Positions 8,470-17,181 of a stretch of DNA of 64,000 nucleotides are shown in pieces. Below the pieces are notes generated by a model, which saw only the letters and a program-made list of their open reading frames with translations, did not search any database and had not been told where the DNA came from. The stretch covers positions 434,001 to 498,000 of the forward strand of contig CBDCTS010000004.1 in assembly GCA_965222345.1 (NCBI GenBank), in the 5' to 3' direction. Numbering within the stretch: position 1 is the first letter of the stretch; the number at the start of each line of letters is the position of its first letter. The position numbers and the translations under genes are program-made. Source of the DNA: JADFGZ01 sp965222345. GTDB taxonomy: Bacteria; Acidobacteriota; Terriglobia; 2-12-FULL-54-10.

Positions 8470-10683
8470 ATGGCTCCCAGCAAAGTCAGGTTTTCGAATT
8501 CTCCGCGCAAGGCAGGCCTGTTAGTGATTTTTGTTTTCCTCGCAATGATCACGGGCCTTGTTCTTTCCACCGGCAATCAGGAAGCAGCGGTGGGACCGCG
8601 AATCATTGGCTCCGAACGGCTGGTCTCCTGGGAACCACTGCCGGCGATGGACGGAGAGATGTGCCAATGGGTGCCGGCAAGCGCCACGGAGACCCTCCTG
8701 GCAGCGCTCCAGCAACAGCGGCCAGCAACGCCCGACGTGGCCAGCCAAGCGGAGGTGCAGAGCCGAGCGCCCGTGCGGATGATTCGGGATGACTATGCAG
8801 CCTACAGCTCGGTGGCCGTGGACCCGGTAAACGATGAGGTCGTGCTAACGGATGAGAATTTATTCCAGATTCTGGTGTACGACCGGCTGGACAACACTCC
8901 TCCGACAGCCCGGCTGACGGAACCGAAGCGGAGCATCGCAGGATTGAAGACGGAGATCGAGTTCCAATGCGGTCTGTATATCGACCCGATGTCGGGCGAC
9001 ATCTATGCGGTGAACAACGACACCGTGGACATGCTGGTGATCTTCTCCCGGGAGGCGAGAGGGAACGTTCCTCCGGACCGGGCGTTGCACACGCCGCATG
9101 GAACGTTTGGAATCGCCGTGGATGAAGAGGCGCAGGAAATGTTTTTGACGATCCAGCATGATAGCGCGGTGGTCGTCTATCCAAAGTTTGCAGAAGAGGA
9201 AGATTCGCCGATCCGGCTGCTGCAGGGCGACCGGACGATGCTCGCCGATCCTCACGGCATCGCCGTGGACACCAAAAACCAGTTGATGTTCGTGAGCAAC
9301 TACGGCGCCGTCTCCCGGCGTGACCCGAATCAACAGAATCAGGAATTGGGAGGGAGAAACCGAGGGCGTCCGAACTGGCCGTTGGAACGCTCCAACGCAG
9401 TGCCCGGCTCCGGGCAGAATTTGCCTCCCTCGATCAGTGTTTATCCCTTGAAAGCGTCCGGCGACACACCTCCGTTGAGAGTCATTCAAGGCCCCAAGAC
9501 GCAAATGAACTGGCCTGCTCACATCTATCTGGACCAGGAACGCGAGGAGTTGTACGTGGCCAACGACATGGAGAACTCCATCATCGTGTTCGATTCGATG
9601 GTCGGCGGCGACGTGGCTCCGAAGCGAGTGTTGCAAGGTCCCAATACCATGATCAAGAACCCGACCGGCGTCTTTGTGGACCTGAAGAACGATGAGTTGT
9701 GGGTGGCGAACTTCGGCAACCACGCGGCAACGGTCTACAAGCGGGACGCTTCCGGCGATACGGCTCCGCTGCGGGTGATCCGGAGCGGACCGCTGGGCGA
9801 GCAGGCGCTGGGGATCGGGAATCCGCATCCGGTGGCGTATGACACCAAGCGGGAAGAAATCCTGGTGCCAAACTGAGTGGCGCATCCGCAGATTGCGACA
9901 TTCGCCAGGCTGGCGGATGGAAGCGCGCAGCCAATCAGGAAACTGGAAGGACAAAAAACCCTGCTCGGGCGCACGATGCACGCCATCGCCTACGATGAGG
10001 TTCATGACGAATTCATGGTGCCGCAGCAGTTTGGACAGGCCATTCTGACCTTCCGGGGAGGGGCCGGCGGCGAGGAGGCGCCGATCCGCGTCATTCAGGG
10101 CTCGAATACTCGCCTGGTGGCTCCCGACAGATTGGCGGTTGACCCTGTAAACAATGAAATCTTTGTCCCGGAAGGCGACGTGGTGCTCGTCTATCCCAGG
10201 GAAGCAAACGGCAACGTGGCGCCGATTCGAACGATTGAAGGGCCTGACACCCAGTTGGGAGCGGGCGCAGTGGGAGTGGACTACGTGAACGATCTTCTCG
10301 TGGTCGGCGGAGGAGGCAGGGGTGGCTCCCGTTTCTTGATTTTCAACCTCTCCGACCAGGGCAACGTGAAGCCGCAAAGGGTCATTGGAGGACCCAAGAG
10401 CGGATTCCGCAGGCTGGGCGGTCCTTTTGCAGTCTATCCCCAGAAAGGATGGATCATTGCCAGTGACCGAGGTCAGGGAGGCTTGGTCTCCGACATCGCC
10501 TATGTCGGGGTCTGGAGCGTCCACGACGACGGCGACGTTCCTCCCAGATGGAAGATCGGAGGGCCGAACGGCATCCTGCAGATGCCTCGCGGGATTACCG
10601 TGGATGCCAAACATAAAAATATCATCGTTAGCGACAAGCGCTTGAACGCTGTAATGACCTTCAACTTCCCGGAGCTTTTCTGA
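8470..10683 (+). CDS. Membrane-anchored beta-propeller protein with conserved in-frame TGA (candidate selenoprotein), copy 1
   Basis: Counted through the TGA (9874-9876, codon 469), this is a 737-residue protein. An N-terminal membrane segment (GLLVIFVFLAMITGLVLSTG, about 16-35) is followed by NHL/YncE-like blades, each with V-D-x-x-x-x-E-[IL]-x-V-x-N, a V-[YF] strand and G-[DN]-x-x-P-x-R-V-I-x-G. The TGA falls inside a blade (EEILVPN-TGA-VAHPQIATF), and the paralogue at 39380 has TGA at the identical codon. Only two cysteines are present, C65 (EMCQW) and C167 (QCGLYID), both conserved in the paralogue. The real end is TGA at 10683. A hairpin beginning 22 bases after the in-frame TGA could act as SECIS. 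Alternatives: two genes joined as TGA-GTG (no ribosome-binding site before the GTG), or a shared ancestral mutation. The exact function is unknown. Confidence 0.8.
9899..9919 (+). promoter_or_regulatory. SECIS-like hairpin after the in-frame TGA, copy 1
   Basis: CATTCGCCA and TGGCGGATG form a 9-bp stem (one T-G pair) around the loop GGC (9908-9910). The loop begins 31 bases after the TGA. As I recall the published bacterial SECIS models, they expect an apical loop with G in its first two positions some 16-37 bases after UGA. The 21 bases TTC GCC AGG CTG GCG GAT GGA are identical in the paralogue, third codon positions included. A second, larger pairing (CATCCGC 9883-9889 with GCGGATG 9913-9919) is perfect here but has a mismatch in the paralogue. 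Confidence 0.5.
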
Positions 10684-10767
10684 GGGGGGGTTATCTGGTT
10701 TCAGACGTTAGTGTAAAGTGCGGTGTTGGCGTGACGAAAGAAGACTCCGCTTCTGCGAGAGGTGCCG

Positions 10768-11451
10768 ATGCAGGATCGCTTCGTTGGAGACGTGGGAGAT
10801 TTCGCGAAGTATGGATTGCTTCGAGCAATCAGGAAAGGAAAGCGTTTAGGGATCGCCTGGTACCTGCATCCCGATCGAAATACCGAATACCTCCAGCAAC
10901 CCAAGAAGTTCCGGCCCCTCGACCCTGAGATGTTTGACGAGATGAAAAACGAGATAGAAAAACTGCGCGACGGCTGTTCGGTCAAGGCCGTGGAGAAGTC
11001 CGGTATTTTGGGCGATGCCGCCTTTGCCGATGAGCCTCTCAGAAACTTTCGGCCCCAGTGGTTTGAACGAGTCAAAGAGAAGCTAGTCCGCTGTGACCTC
11101 GTCTTTGCCGATCCGGACAACGGCCTCTGCAAGCCCACACAAAAGTTGTGCTCGGAGCATATATCGCTCGCCGAAGCGCAGGCCCTTGCAGAAGGGCGCA
11201 CAGCCGTCATCTACCATCACAACAGCAGGTATAAAGGCGGCCACCAGCAGGAAATCCAATATTGGATGGACCAACTGCCGGGCTGCACCTATGCCTACTA
11301 CTGGCGGCTTTGGAGCCCCCGGACATTCTTCGTCATCAACCCCGACTGCGGAATCGAATATCGACTCAGGCAGTTCGCGCAACGCTGGGAGAGTTGTGGC
11401 GAACTGGTTTGCGAACGCCCAAAAGCACCTCAATCCGCACCGAATAGCTGA
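10768..11451 (+). CDS. Conserved hypothetical protein with D-P-D-N-G motif
   Basis: 227 residues from the ATG at 10768, chosen over GTG 10762 because GAGAGG sits 5 bases before it and the family begins MQDRFVGDVGDFAKYGLLRA. Other recognisable segments are LGIAWYLHPD, a beta-strand end LVRCDLVFADPDNGL, AVIYHHNSRYKGGHQQEIQY and RTFFVINPD. I know this arrangement (G-D-x-G-D-F-x-K-[YF]-G-L-L-R, D-P-D-N-G, Y-H-H) from unannotated bacterial proteins, often in variable regions, but not a function. The D-P-D-N-G loop after a strand recalls a Rossmann-type nucleotide or SAM site; that is inference. No signal peptide. It lies 229 bases before an Mrr-like nuclease, suggesting a small accessory or defence pair. 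Confidence 0.75.
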   Translation: MQDRFVGDVGDFAKYGLLRAIRKGKRLGIAWYLHPDRNTEYLQQPKKFRPLDPEMFDEMKNEIEKLRDGCSVKAVEKSGILGDAAFADEPLRNFRPQWFERVKEKLVRCDLVFADPDNGLCKPTQKLCSEHISLAEAQALAEGRTAVIYHHNSRYKGGHQQEIQYWMDQLPGCTYAYYWRLWSPRTFFVINPDCGIEYRLRQFAQRWESCGELVCERPKAPQSAPNS

Positions 11452-11680
11452 TAAGCCCGCCTGCCGCCATATCCCCACCTTTTTCGGCCAATGATCCTGT
11501 TCTGTCGTACGATGAGTAAAGACCGTCAAGTGTCGCCAGCGCGACTTGCTCTGCCTGCCGCTTTCTGCTTTAGAGGATTGGCCTGCCCGGCTTGTGACCT
11601 GCGCGGGGCGCGAGCAGGCGACGACGCGTGGCTGACGGCGGGCATTGATCGAAAAACTAAATATTGAGAGGTGGAAAAAG

Positions 11681-12691
11681 ATGCCAGCAGTTTTTGTGGT
11701 GAAAACGTTAAAAGACGGAGAGCCAGTTGAGGGTGTTTTCGGTGAACTGCAAGCCAGCCGAGCAAGGACAGGTTGGTCTTACCTAGACAACCTTGACCTG
11801 CGCTTACTTCGCAGGAAGATCGAGCAGGAAGAGCAACTGAATGAAGACGAACGAGATGCCAAGAGATGCTTGGCATTCCTTACACGAGTCGAATCGGGAG
11901 ACTATCTCCTGTATCCGCACCAGCCAGAAAGAGGGAAGTTCTCAGTTGTTCAAGTTAGAGGAGAATACGATTACTCTAACAAAGAGGACGGCCTCGACGA
12001 GGATTTCCGGTCATTTAGACCTTGCTTGCTTAAGACGCGGGAGCCGGTTGACATGTACGATGACATCGTTCCATCTCAACTCCGCCAACGTCTCGGGATT
12101 CCAGGTCGGTTCTCTCAAGTATCCGATACGAGTTCATTATTCACATTCTTGGAGGATCTCCCCAAAGCAGGACGACTGCAAGACGACTCGAATCGGGTGA
12201 GCGTGCAGAGGATACACAACAAGCTTCGAAGTATTCTTCCCGACGCCGTCCGCAGAGAGTTCAGTAGAGCCGATCTATCTAGGAAGTTCTGTTCCGACCT
12301 CTTCAAGCGCATGGGTCACCCATTCGATGTCCAGTTCGATGTCCAGGAAGGCCGTGCTGAAGCTGGTTCGGATGTCGTTGTTACAGTAGGCGGTCCCCTC
12401 TTGCCCGAAGACGGGTTACGGGTCGGTGTGCAGGTATTCGCTTACAAAGAAACCGTCGAGGAACCGAGTCTCCGGTCCAAGCTGAAACAATTGCTTCGGG
12501 GCTGGGAGGAAAACTCCCTCAACTACGGTGTCCTACTTACAACGGGACACTGTAGCAAGACAGCCAAGGCAGCATTGCGCAATCATAATGAGGAAAATAA
12601 GAAGGAGAAACCGAGCCGGCAGGTACGCTTGATTGAGGGTGACGACCTTGCCGATCTCTTCCTGAAGCACTTTCCACCCGCAACGGGGTAG
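11681..12691 (+). CDS. Mrr-like PD-(D/E)XK restriction endonuclease family protein
   Basis: 336 residues from the ATG at 11681; GAGAGGTGG lies about 7 bases upstream, so I prefer it to the TTG at 11645. The N-terminal two thirds (about 1-220) show no family I can name. The last 120 residues follow the Mrr catalytic plan: AGSDVVVTVGG (aspartate), a strand GLRVGVQVFAYKE (Q-x(3)-K-like pair), a helix, NYGVLLTTGHCSKTAKAAL (the 'vlvT.g.fs..A' element) and VRLIEGDDLADLFLKHF (the 'liDG..La.l' ending). Such enzymes cut modified DNA. The glutamine-lysine spacing is longer than the standard Q-x-K, so activity is uncertain. Codon and base use look less GC-rich than in the neighbours, consistent with acquisition. 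Confidence 0.65.
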   Translation: MPAVFVVKTLKDGEPVEGVFGELQASRARTGWSYLDNLDLRLLRRKIEQEEQLNEDERDAKRCLAFLTRVESGDYLLYPHQPERGKFSVVQVRGEYDYSNKEDGLDEDFRSFRPCLLKTREPVDMYDDIVPSQLRQRLGIPGRFSQVSDTSSLFTFLEDLPKAGRLQDDSNRVSVQRIHNKLRSILPDAVRREFSRADLSRKFCSDLFKRMGHPFDVQFDVQEGRAEAGSDVVVTVGGPLLPEDGLRVGVQVFAYKETVEEPSLRSKLKQLLRGWEENSLNYGVLLTTGHCSKTAKAALRNHNEENKKEKPSRQVRLIEGDDLADLFLKHFPPATG

Positions 12692-12837
12692 AGGAGATGA
12701 ATGGCGCGGATGTCTGATACTGCCGGTGCTATCTCCTCTTCCGCGACACCTTTTACCGCATATCTCGTCATAACATCGTGGACTGGATCACCGACCAGCG
12801 GCAGGTTTTCGCCGCACATGACCGCATGGCTACAGCG

Positions 12838-12990
12838 GTTTGCTGGTAGGTGTAAATCAGTAATGGTAATCAACCAGAAACGCGGTCATGCGGAGCAAAG
12901 CGGGAGCACAGACCTCCCGGCCTGTACTCTGAAGGGACAGGCAAGAATGCCTGTCGCTATAGCAGGCAGGAATGCCTGCCCTACTTAGTT
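12838..12990 (+). repeat. Dispersed repeat unit A
   Basis: Contains GGTGTAAATCAGTAATGG, CATGCGGAGCAAAGCGGGAG, CTCCCGGCCTGTACTC, then AGGCAAGAATGCCTGTCGCT and GGCAGGAATGCCTGCCCTAC. Each of these blocks recurs in units B and C. Confidence 0.75.
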
Positions 12991-13205
12991 CGGTTCCTTC
13001 GGTAGATTCGGTTTCTTCGGTAGATTCGGAATTCTCGGAAGAATTTTATTGCTCCCGGAATTTGCGCACGGGACAATCGGGCCGGAGGGCGTTTGTGCAG
13101 CTTACGAGGAAAGAGGAGCGGGCGGAAAAAAGTTTTTTTGCAAAACAAAGCCATTTAGCCTTTTAGAATCAACAAAATGATTGGCTTCGTTTTGGGTTTG
13201 ATATG
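12991..13205 (+). repeat. Linker of the composite repeat, also present inverted at 58.0-58.3 kb
   Basis: Blocks shared with the reverse complement of 58025-58290, in the same order: ATTCGGAATTC, CGGAAGAATTTT, GGGACAATCGGGCCGGAGGG, AAAGTTTTT with TTGCAAAAC, and ATTGGCTTCGTT with TTTGATATGC. Confidence 0.75.
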
Positions 13206-13221
13206 CTAAGCAAAGCCATTC

Positions 13222-13440
13222 GATGCGGCTGGAGCAGTTTACCGGCTGGTGTAAATCAGGGATGGCAGGCAACCAGAGGCGCTGCGATGCGGAGCAAAGC
13301 GAAGCCGGGGTACAGGCCTCCCGGCCTGTACTCGCTTGCCTACCTGTCGCTGGATGCACAAACAGGGCATACGTTTCCGCCTGTCGTTTCCTTATGGCAG
13401 GAATGCCTGCCCTATCTGCCTGTCGCTACCTGATGCCGTG
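13222..13440 (+). repeat. Dispersed repeat unit B
   Basis: GGTGTAAATCAGGGATGGCA, GATGCGGAGCAAAGCGAAGC, TACAGGCCTCCCGGCCTGTA (a 20-bp palindrome-like block), GGCAGGAATGCCTGCCCTAT and CTGTCGCTACCTGATGCC. It is followed to about 13600 by a shorter linker that repeats CTTTTAGAATCAACA. Confidence 0.75.
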
Positions 13441-13604
13441 ACGGTATGCACCTTTACGGGAAATGCTCCAGAGAGAGGCGAGAGGGGTGAAAACAGGCAT
13501 ATTTTACGAAACGAAGCCAACAAGCCTTTTAGAATCAACATAAATGCTTGGGAAGAGGTGCAACAAGCCACCAGAAAACGGAACGAAATCCGCTGATCGA
13601 GGGG

Positions 13605-13860
13605 TTATGCAACAGCTTTTAGAGCGCTTTGGGAGGTGTAAATCAGGAATGGCGAACAACTGGAAACGCCGCGATGCAAGGCGGAGCAGGAGCAGGGGGA
13701 CAGGATGAAAGGGAAAGGAGCACATGCCGGAGGGGGAAAGAGCACAGGCCTTACCGGCCTGTACTCTCCCCAGGGCAGGCAAGAATGCCTACCCTACCTG
13801 AATGCCTGTCACTACCTATGGCAAGAATGCCTGCCCTGCCTGAATGCCTGCCGCTACCTG
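13605..13860 (+). repeat. Dispersed repeat unit C
   Basis: GGTGTAAATCAGGAATGGC, a diverged middle, CACAGGCCTTACCGGCCTGT, then three successive versions of GGCAAGAATGCC/GGCAAGAATGCCTGCC. It ends about 130 bases before the stop of the TonB receptor gene on the other strand. Confidence 0.7.
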
Positions 13861-13992
13861 AGCTTAAAATCGCCCATTGGGCATCGGTGATGTCCCTGCA
13901 TGTTGTTCCGCTCCATTGACCCTCAAGAGAAACAACTCTGTCGTCACATTGCACCGAATATGATTTACGAGACAACTTCCAGCCCGGACTCG

Positions 13993-16900
13993 CTAAAAGG
14001 AAAAGCGCAAGGCAAATTGAATCTGGCGGGATGTGGTGGCCGTCTTGGAAATCCTGCCCGCCGTGCTGGTTCGTCCCCCGGAGCGGCCCGAGAAAACGAC
14101 TGCGGAGGGGCTGCTGAAATTGGAGTGGTTGGGAAGATTGAACAGGTCGGCCCGGAATTGCAGCCTTCGCTTGGAGTCGAGGAAAAATTCTCTCTGGAGC
14201 GATATGTCCATGTTGAACACGCTGGGAGCAATGAGCGTGTTGCGGCCGGTGGTGCCGAGGGTTCCCGAAGGAGGCGCCGAGAAAGCGCAGGGATCGAAAT
14301 ACATCTCCGGAGTTCCCAGTGTTTGGCCTGCGCGCACGCGGCCACACCCGGCTGAGGTTCCCTCCACCGGATTGTTGCTGGCCCCAGCGGCCAGATTCGG
14401 CCGGTTGGCTGCAAACAGGAAGCCTTCGGCGCGGGCTCTGGACTCGGCAGAGAAGGGGGTCCCTTTCCGGAAGTTCACGATTCCTCCCAGCCGCCAGTCG
14501 CCGAAGAGTGTGGACAGGAGACCTGAATTCTGCCAGCGCTGTCCGCTTCCGAAGGGGCTGTTGTAGAAGTAGCTGAACACGAGGCGGTGACGAATATCGA
14601 AATCCGACAAGGCCCTGTCCAGAGTCCTGTCCAAACCGTACTGGCCGGTGTTGGTCTGTTGCCCGACCGAGGAATCGTCCACCGACTTGCTGAACGAATA
14701 GCTGGCTTGCAAGGAAACGCCGCCGCCGAGCGCCTTGTTGGCGGAAACCTGGAGCGCGTTGTAAAACGACTGCGCATCCGTATTGATAATGGTAATCGAA
14801 CCGAAGGCCGGGTTGACGGGACCGGCGTCCTTCGGAAACAGTTGCGACCCGTCATCCTGAACGACGGGAACCGGGAACTGATTTGCCTCAAAGCGGCGAA
14901 GCAGGTTGTTTCCCCGCGAACCGACGTAGGAAGCTTGCATGCGCCAACCGCCCGGCAGCGGCTGCTGGAGCGTCAAGTGGTAACGGAACACCATCCCCGA
15001 GTCCATGGCCTGATGATCCATGACCTGGACCAGGAAGGGAACTTCGGGCGCTTCCAGCGCGTTGGGGAAAAACGCGGACGTGTCCAGGTTGGGGTTGACC
15101 GCCATTCTGTAATACGGAGCCGAACTTCTTCGCGAATTGGCCACATATCCCAAGACTGGGTCGTAGTAAATGCCGATGCCGCTTCTCACCACCGTCTCCC
15201 GGCCTTCCCAGGGAGTCCAGGTGAGACCCAGGCGGGGCGCGAAATTCAAAAGGGAGGAATTGTCTTCAAAGAAATCCCCGTACTCCACCTCCGTGCTCCG
15301 CACCATGTCCCTCAGAAATACGGTCTTTCCCAAAAGGTCCGTGATTTTGGAAGTAAATTCATAGCGAAGGCCCATGGTCAACTGAAACCGCGGATTCAGG
15401 CGGTATTCATCTTGCCCGTGGAAAGCGATCAGGTTCTGCCGAAAGGCGCGCCGGTTGTCGGAACCGGGTAATGTGACGGCGAGGCCGGTTCCCTCCGGAC
15501 CGGCTTGTAAGAAACCTTCCAGGCTGTTAAATGTCCACTGCCCGCCTTTCTGCCAGTCGCTGAAGATGTCCCACCGGTAGCGGTGCACGTCTGCTCCAAA
15601 CTTCAACGCATGGGAGCCCCGTTGCACGATGATCTGACTGCCGAACTGAAACGAGTCCAGGTTGTCGGCCCGGGGGATAGTCCCGCTCGGGCCGAAGTCA
15701 CTGAGCCCCGGAATCAGGATTTGCCCCAACCGGGGGGCCTCCGGGAAAAAGAACAGCGAAGAAGGGACTTCATTGAGGGAACGCGTGGTGGATTCATTAA
15801 TCGCCTGCGTATATCCAAACCGGAACGCAGCCAGCGACTGCAAATTGAGTATGTGGGTTCCCACCACCGTAAGGTATTGCTGGCGGGTCTCTTGGACCGT
15901 CTGGAACAAGTGAGTGCCCTGCGACTCCTCGCCGGTGGCGTCATCAAAGGTGTAGCGGGCGAAGAAGCTGTCCTTATCCGAGATTTTGTGGTCCACGCGG
16001 AAGGTCAGGAAATTTTCGTTGGTCGGCAAAAACTGGGGCGCCACGTTGCGGCCCACGCCTCGTCCCAACCGGAGATCGTTCGGCACGGGAATCAGCTCCA
16101 GATAGGGCTTTACGCTGGGTGCGACGGGGACGGTGGGCGCGCCGGAGGAGTCTGGAAATCCGCTCCGGGCCTCCTCGTCAGGGAAGAAACTGATATTGGT
16201 CTCAGTCAGCCGGTCGCGCAGCCCCTCATAGCTGAACAAGAAAAAGGTTCGGTCATTCTGTAACGGTCCAGTCAGCGTAAATCCGAACTGGTTGCGCTTA
16301 AAGGGAGGCGGCTCGGAATCCCGGTCAAAAAAGTTGCGGGCATCCAGCTTGCTGTTGCGAAAAAACTCGAACAGGGTGCCATGGAATTCGCTGGTTCCGG
16401 AGCGGGTGATCGAATTCAAAACCCCGCCGCTGCTGCGGCCGTACTCAGCTCCATATCCGGCGCTGAACACCTGCACCTGAAAAACCGTGTCCGAACCCAG
16501 TTGCACACCGGCTGCGCTTCGGGGGACTTGATTTGTGGCATTCATAATGCTGGTGCCGTCGAGCAGGAAGTGGTTTGAGGTGGCGCGGCTACCGGAGACC
16601 GACAAGTTGCCGCCGCCCACTCCCCTGGAGGCCGAACTGGCTGAGGAATCGCTGACCCCGGCCTGCAAAGTGGCCAGTTGACTGTAGCTGCGGCCATTGA
16701 GCGGAAGGCCAGATAGCTGGCTTTCACTGATCCGGCCTGCTTCCTGCCGGGAGGAAGCCTCCTCTGCCCTGCCGGTTGGGGCTGTCTCACTCTGCGCGTC
16801 TTCTTGCTCGTCTTCGCCTGCTTCCTGTTGCAGGGCAAAATTCAAAGTAAGCAGTTGCCCTGCAAGCATCTCCAAAGCATCCCTCGACTGGGGGGCATAC

Positions 16901-17181
16901 CCGGTACGGGAAGCTCGAACCGAGTAAGCGCCCGGAGAAAGCACCCGTATTTCAAAATCTCCTTGGGCATTGCTTCGGGCTGACTGGATCCGACCCGTAG
17001 CCAGATTTCTGGCTGCGATCGTCGTTCCCGAAACGGGGTTCCCTTCTGCGTCCGTGACCGCGCCGTTCACCCTTACCGCGTTGCTTTGCTGCGACACCCC
17101 GGCGGTGGGGATACAAAGTGACAGGATGAGTAAGGCGGCGGAAGCAAGCCCCTCATTTCTTATGAATCTGTTCTCGCGCAT
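13993..17181 (-). CDS. Oar-like TonB-dependent outer-membrane receptor, copy 1
   Basis: 1062 residues from the ATG at 17181 (AAGGGAG 5 bases upstream; the upstream in-frame start at 17199 has none). A signal peptide ends near GVSQQ. It is followed by a carboxypeptidase-regulatory-like Ig fold (VNGAVTDAEGNPVSGTTIAA, about 38-120), an acidic linker (EDEQEDAQSE) and a plug domain (LPLNGRSYSQLATLQAGV, YGAEYGRSSGGVLNSITRSG). A long beta-barrel closes with RQIQFALRFSF, which has the aromatic C-terminal residue of outer-membrane proteins. These receptors import or display bulky substrates using TonB energy; the ligand is unknown. It is closest in plan to the copies at 34247 and 44941 but lacks their ATNIETGIARNT-type Ig strand. 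Confidence 0.88.
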   Translation of the reverse strand: MRENRFIRNEGLASAALLILSLCIPTAGVSQQSNAVRVNGAVTDAEGNPVSGTTIAARNLATGRIQSARSNAQGDFEIRVLSPGAYSVRASRTGYAPQSRDALEMLAGQLLTLNFALQQEAGEDEQEDAQSETAPTGRAEEASSRQEAGRISESQLSGLPLNGRSYSQLATLQAGVSDSSASSASRGVGGGNLSVSGSRATSNHFLLDGTSIMNATNQVPRSAAGVQLGSDTVFQVQVFSAGYGAEYGRSSGGVLNSITRSGTSEFHGTLFEFFRNSKLDARNFFDRDSEPPPFKRNQFGFTLTGPLQNDRTFFLFSYEGLRDRLTETNISFFPDEEARSGFPDSSGAPTVPVAPSVKPYLELIPVPNDLRLGRGVGRNVAPQFLPTNENFLTFRVDHKISDKDSFFARYTFDDATGEESQGTHLFQTVQETRQQYLTVVGTHILNLQSLAAFRFGYTQAINESTTRSLNEVPSSLFFFPEAPRLGQILIPGLSDFGPSGTIPRADNLDSFQFGSQIIVQRGSHALKFGADVHRYRWDIFSDWQKGGQWTFNSLEGFLQAGPEGTGLAVTLPGSDNRRAFRQNLIAFHGQDEYRLNPRFQLTMGLRYEFTSKITDLLGKTVFLRDMVRSTEVEYGDFFEDNSSLLNFAPRLGLTWTPWEGRETVVRSGIGIYYDPVLGYVANSRRSSAPYYRMAVNPNLDTSAFFPNALEAPEVPFLVQVMDHQAMDSGMVFRYHLTLQQPLPGGWRMQASYVGSRGNNLLRRFEANQFPVPVVQDDGSQLFPKDAGPVNPAFGSITIINTDAQSFYNALQVSANKALGGGVSLQASYSFSKSVDDSSVGQQTNTGQYGLDRTLDRALSDFDIRHRLVFSYFYNSPFGSGQRWQNSGLLSTLFGDWRLGGIVNFRKGTPFSAESRARAEGFLFAANRPNLAAGASNNPVEGTSAGCGRVRAGQTLGTPEMYFDPCAFSAPPSGTLGTTGRNTLIAPSVFNMDISLQREFFLDSKRRLQFRADLFNLPNHSNFSSPSAVVFSGRSGGRTSTAGRISKTATTSRQIQFALRFSF

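Larger units (their letters stand above)
12692..13992. other. Gene-free 1.3-kb region filled with a dispersed repeat family
   Basis: No reading frame here resembles a protein. It is built from three related units, each beginning GTGTAAATCAG-N-ATGG and ending with palindromes of the types GGCAGGAATGCCTGCC and CAGGCCTCCCGGCCTG. A-T-rich linkers containing CTTTTAGAATCAACA separate the units. The units are listed separately. The same composite occurs inverted at 57.9-58.5 kb. Confidence 0.7.

Noticed and set aside
9874..9876. Genome-wide reassignment of TGA to an amino acid
   Set aside because: lysS, msrP, both metallo-hydrolases, the DUF5916 gene and propeller copy 1 all end at TGA where the family ends, so TGA is a working stop here.
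8860..10614. Long open frame on the minus strand opposite propeller copy 1 (and a similar one at 39794-41497)
   Set aside because: Both are shadows caused by GC-rich codon use in the opposite gene; the translations have no signal peptide, domain or sensible composition.
1389..10730. Short near-identical 20-mers (about GTGTAAAGTGCGTTGTTGG) at 1390-1409 and 10711-10730
   Set aside because: Eighteen of twenty bases match, but I found no extension or third clear copy, so it is not separable from chance or distant repeat debris.
12838..13860. CRISPR array
   Set aside because: The repeats are long, irregularly spaced and diverged, with palindromic cores, and no cas genes are near.
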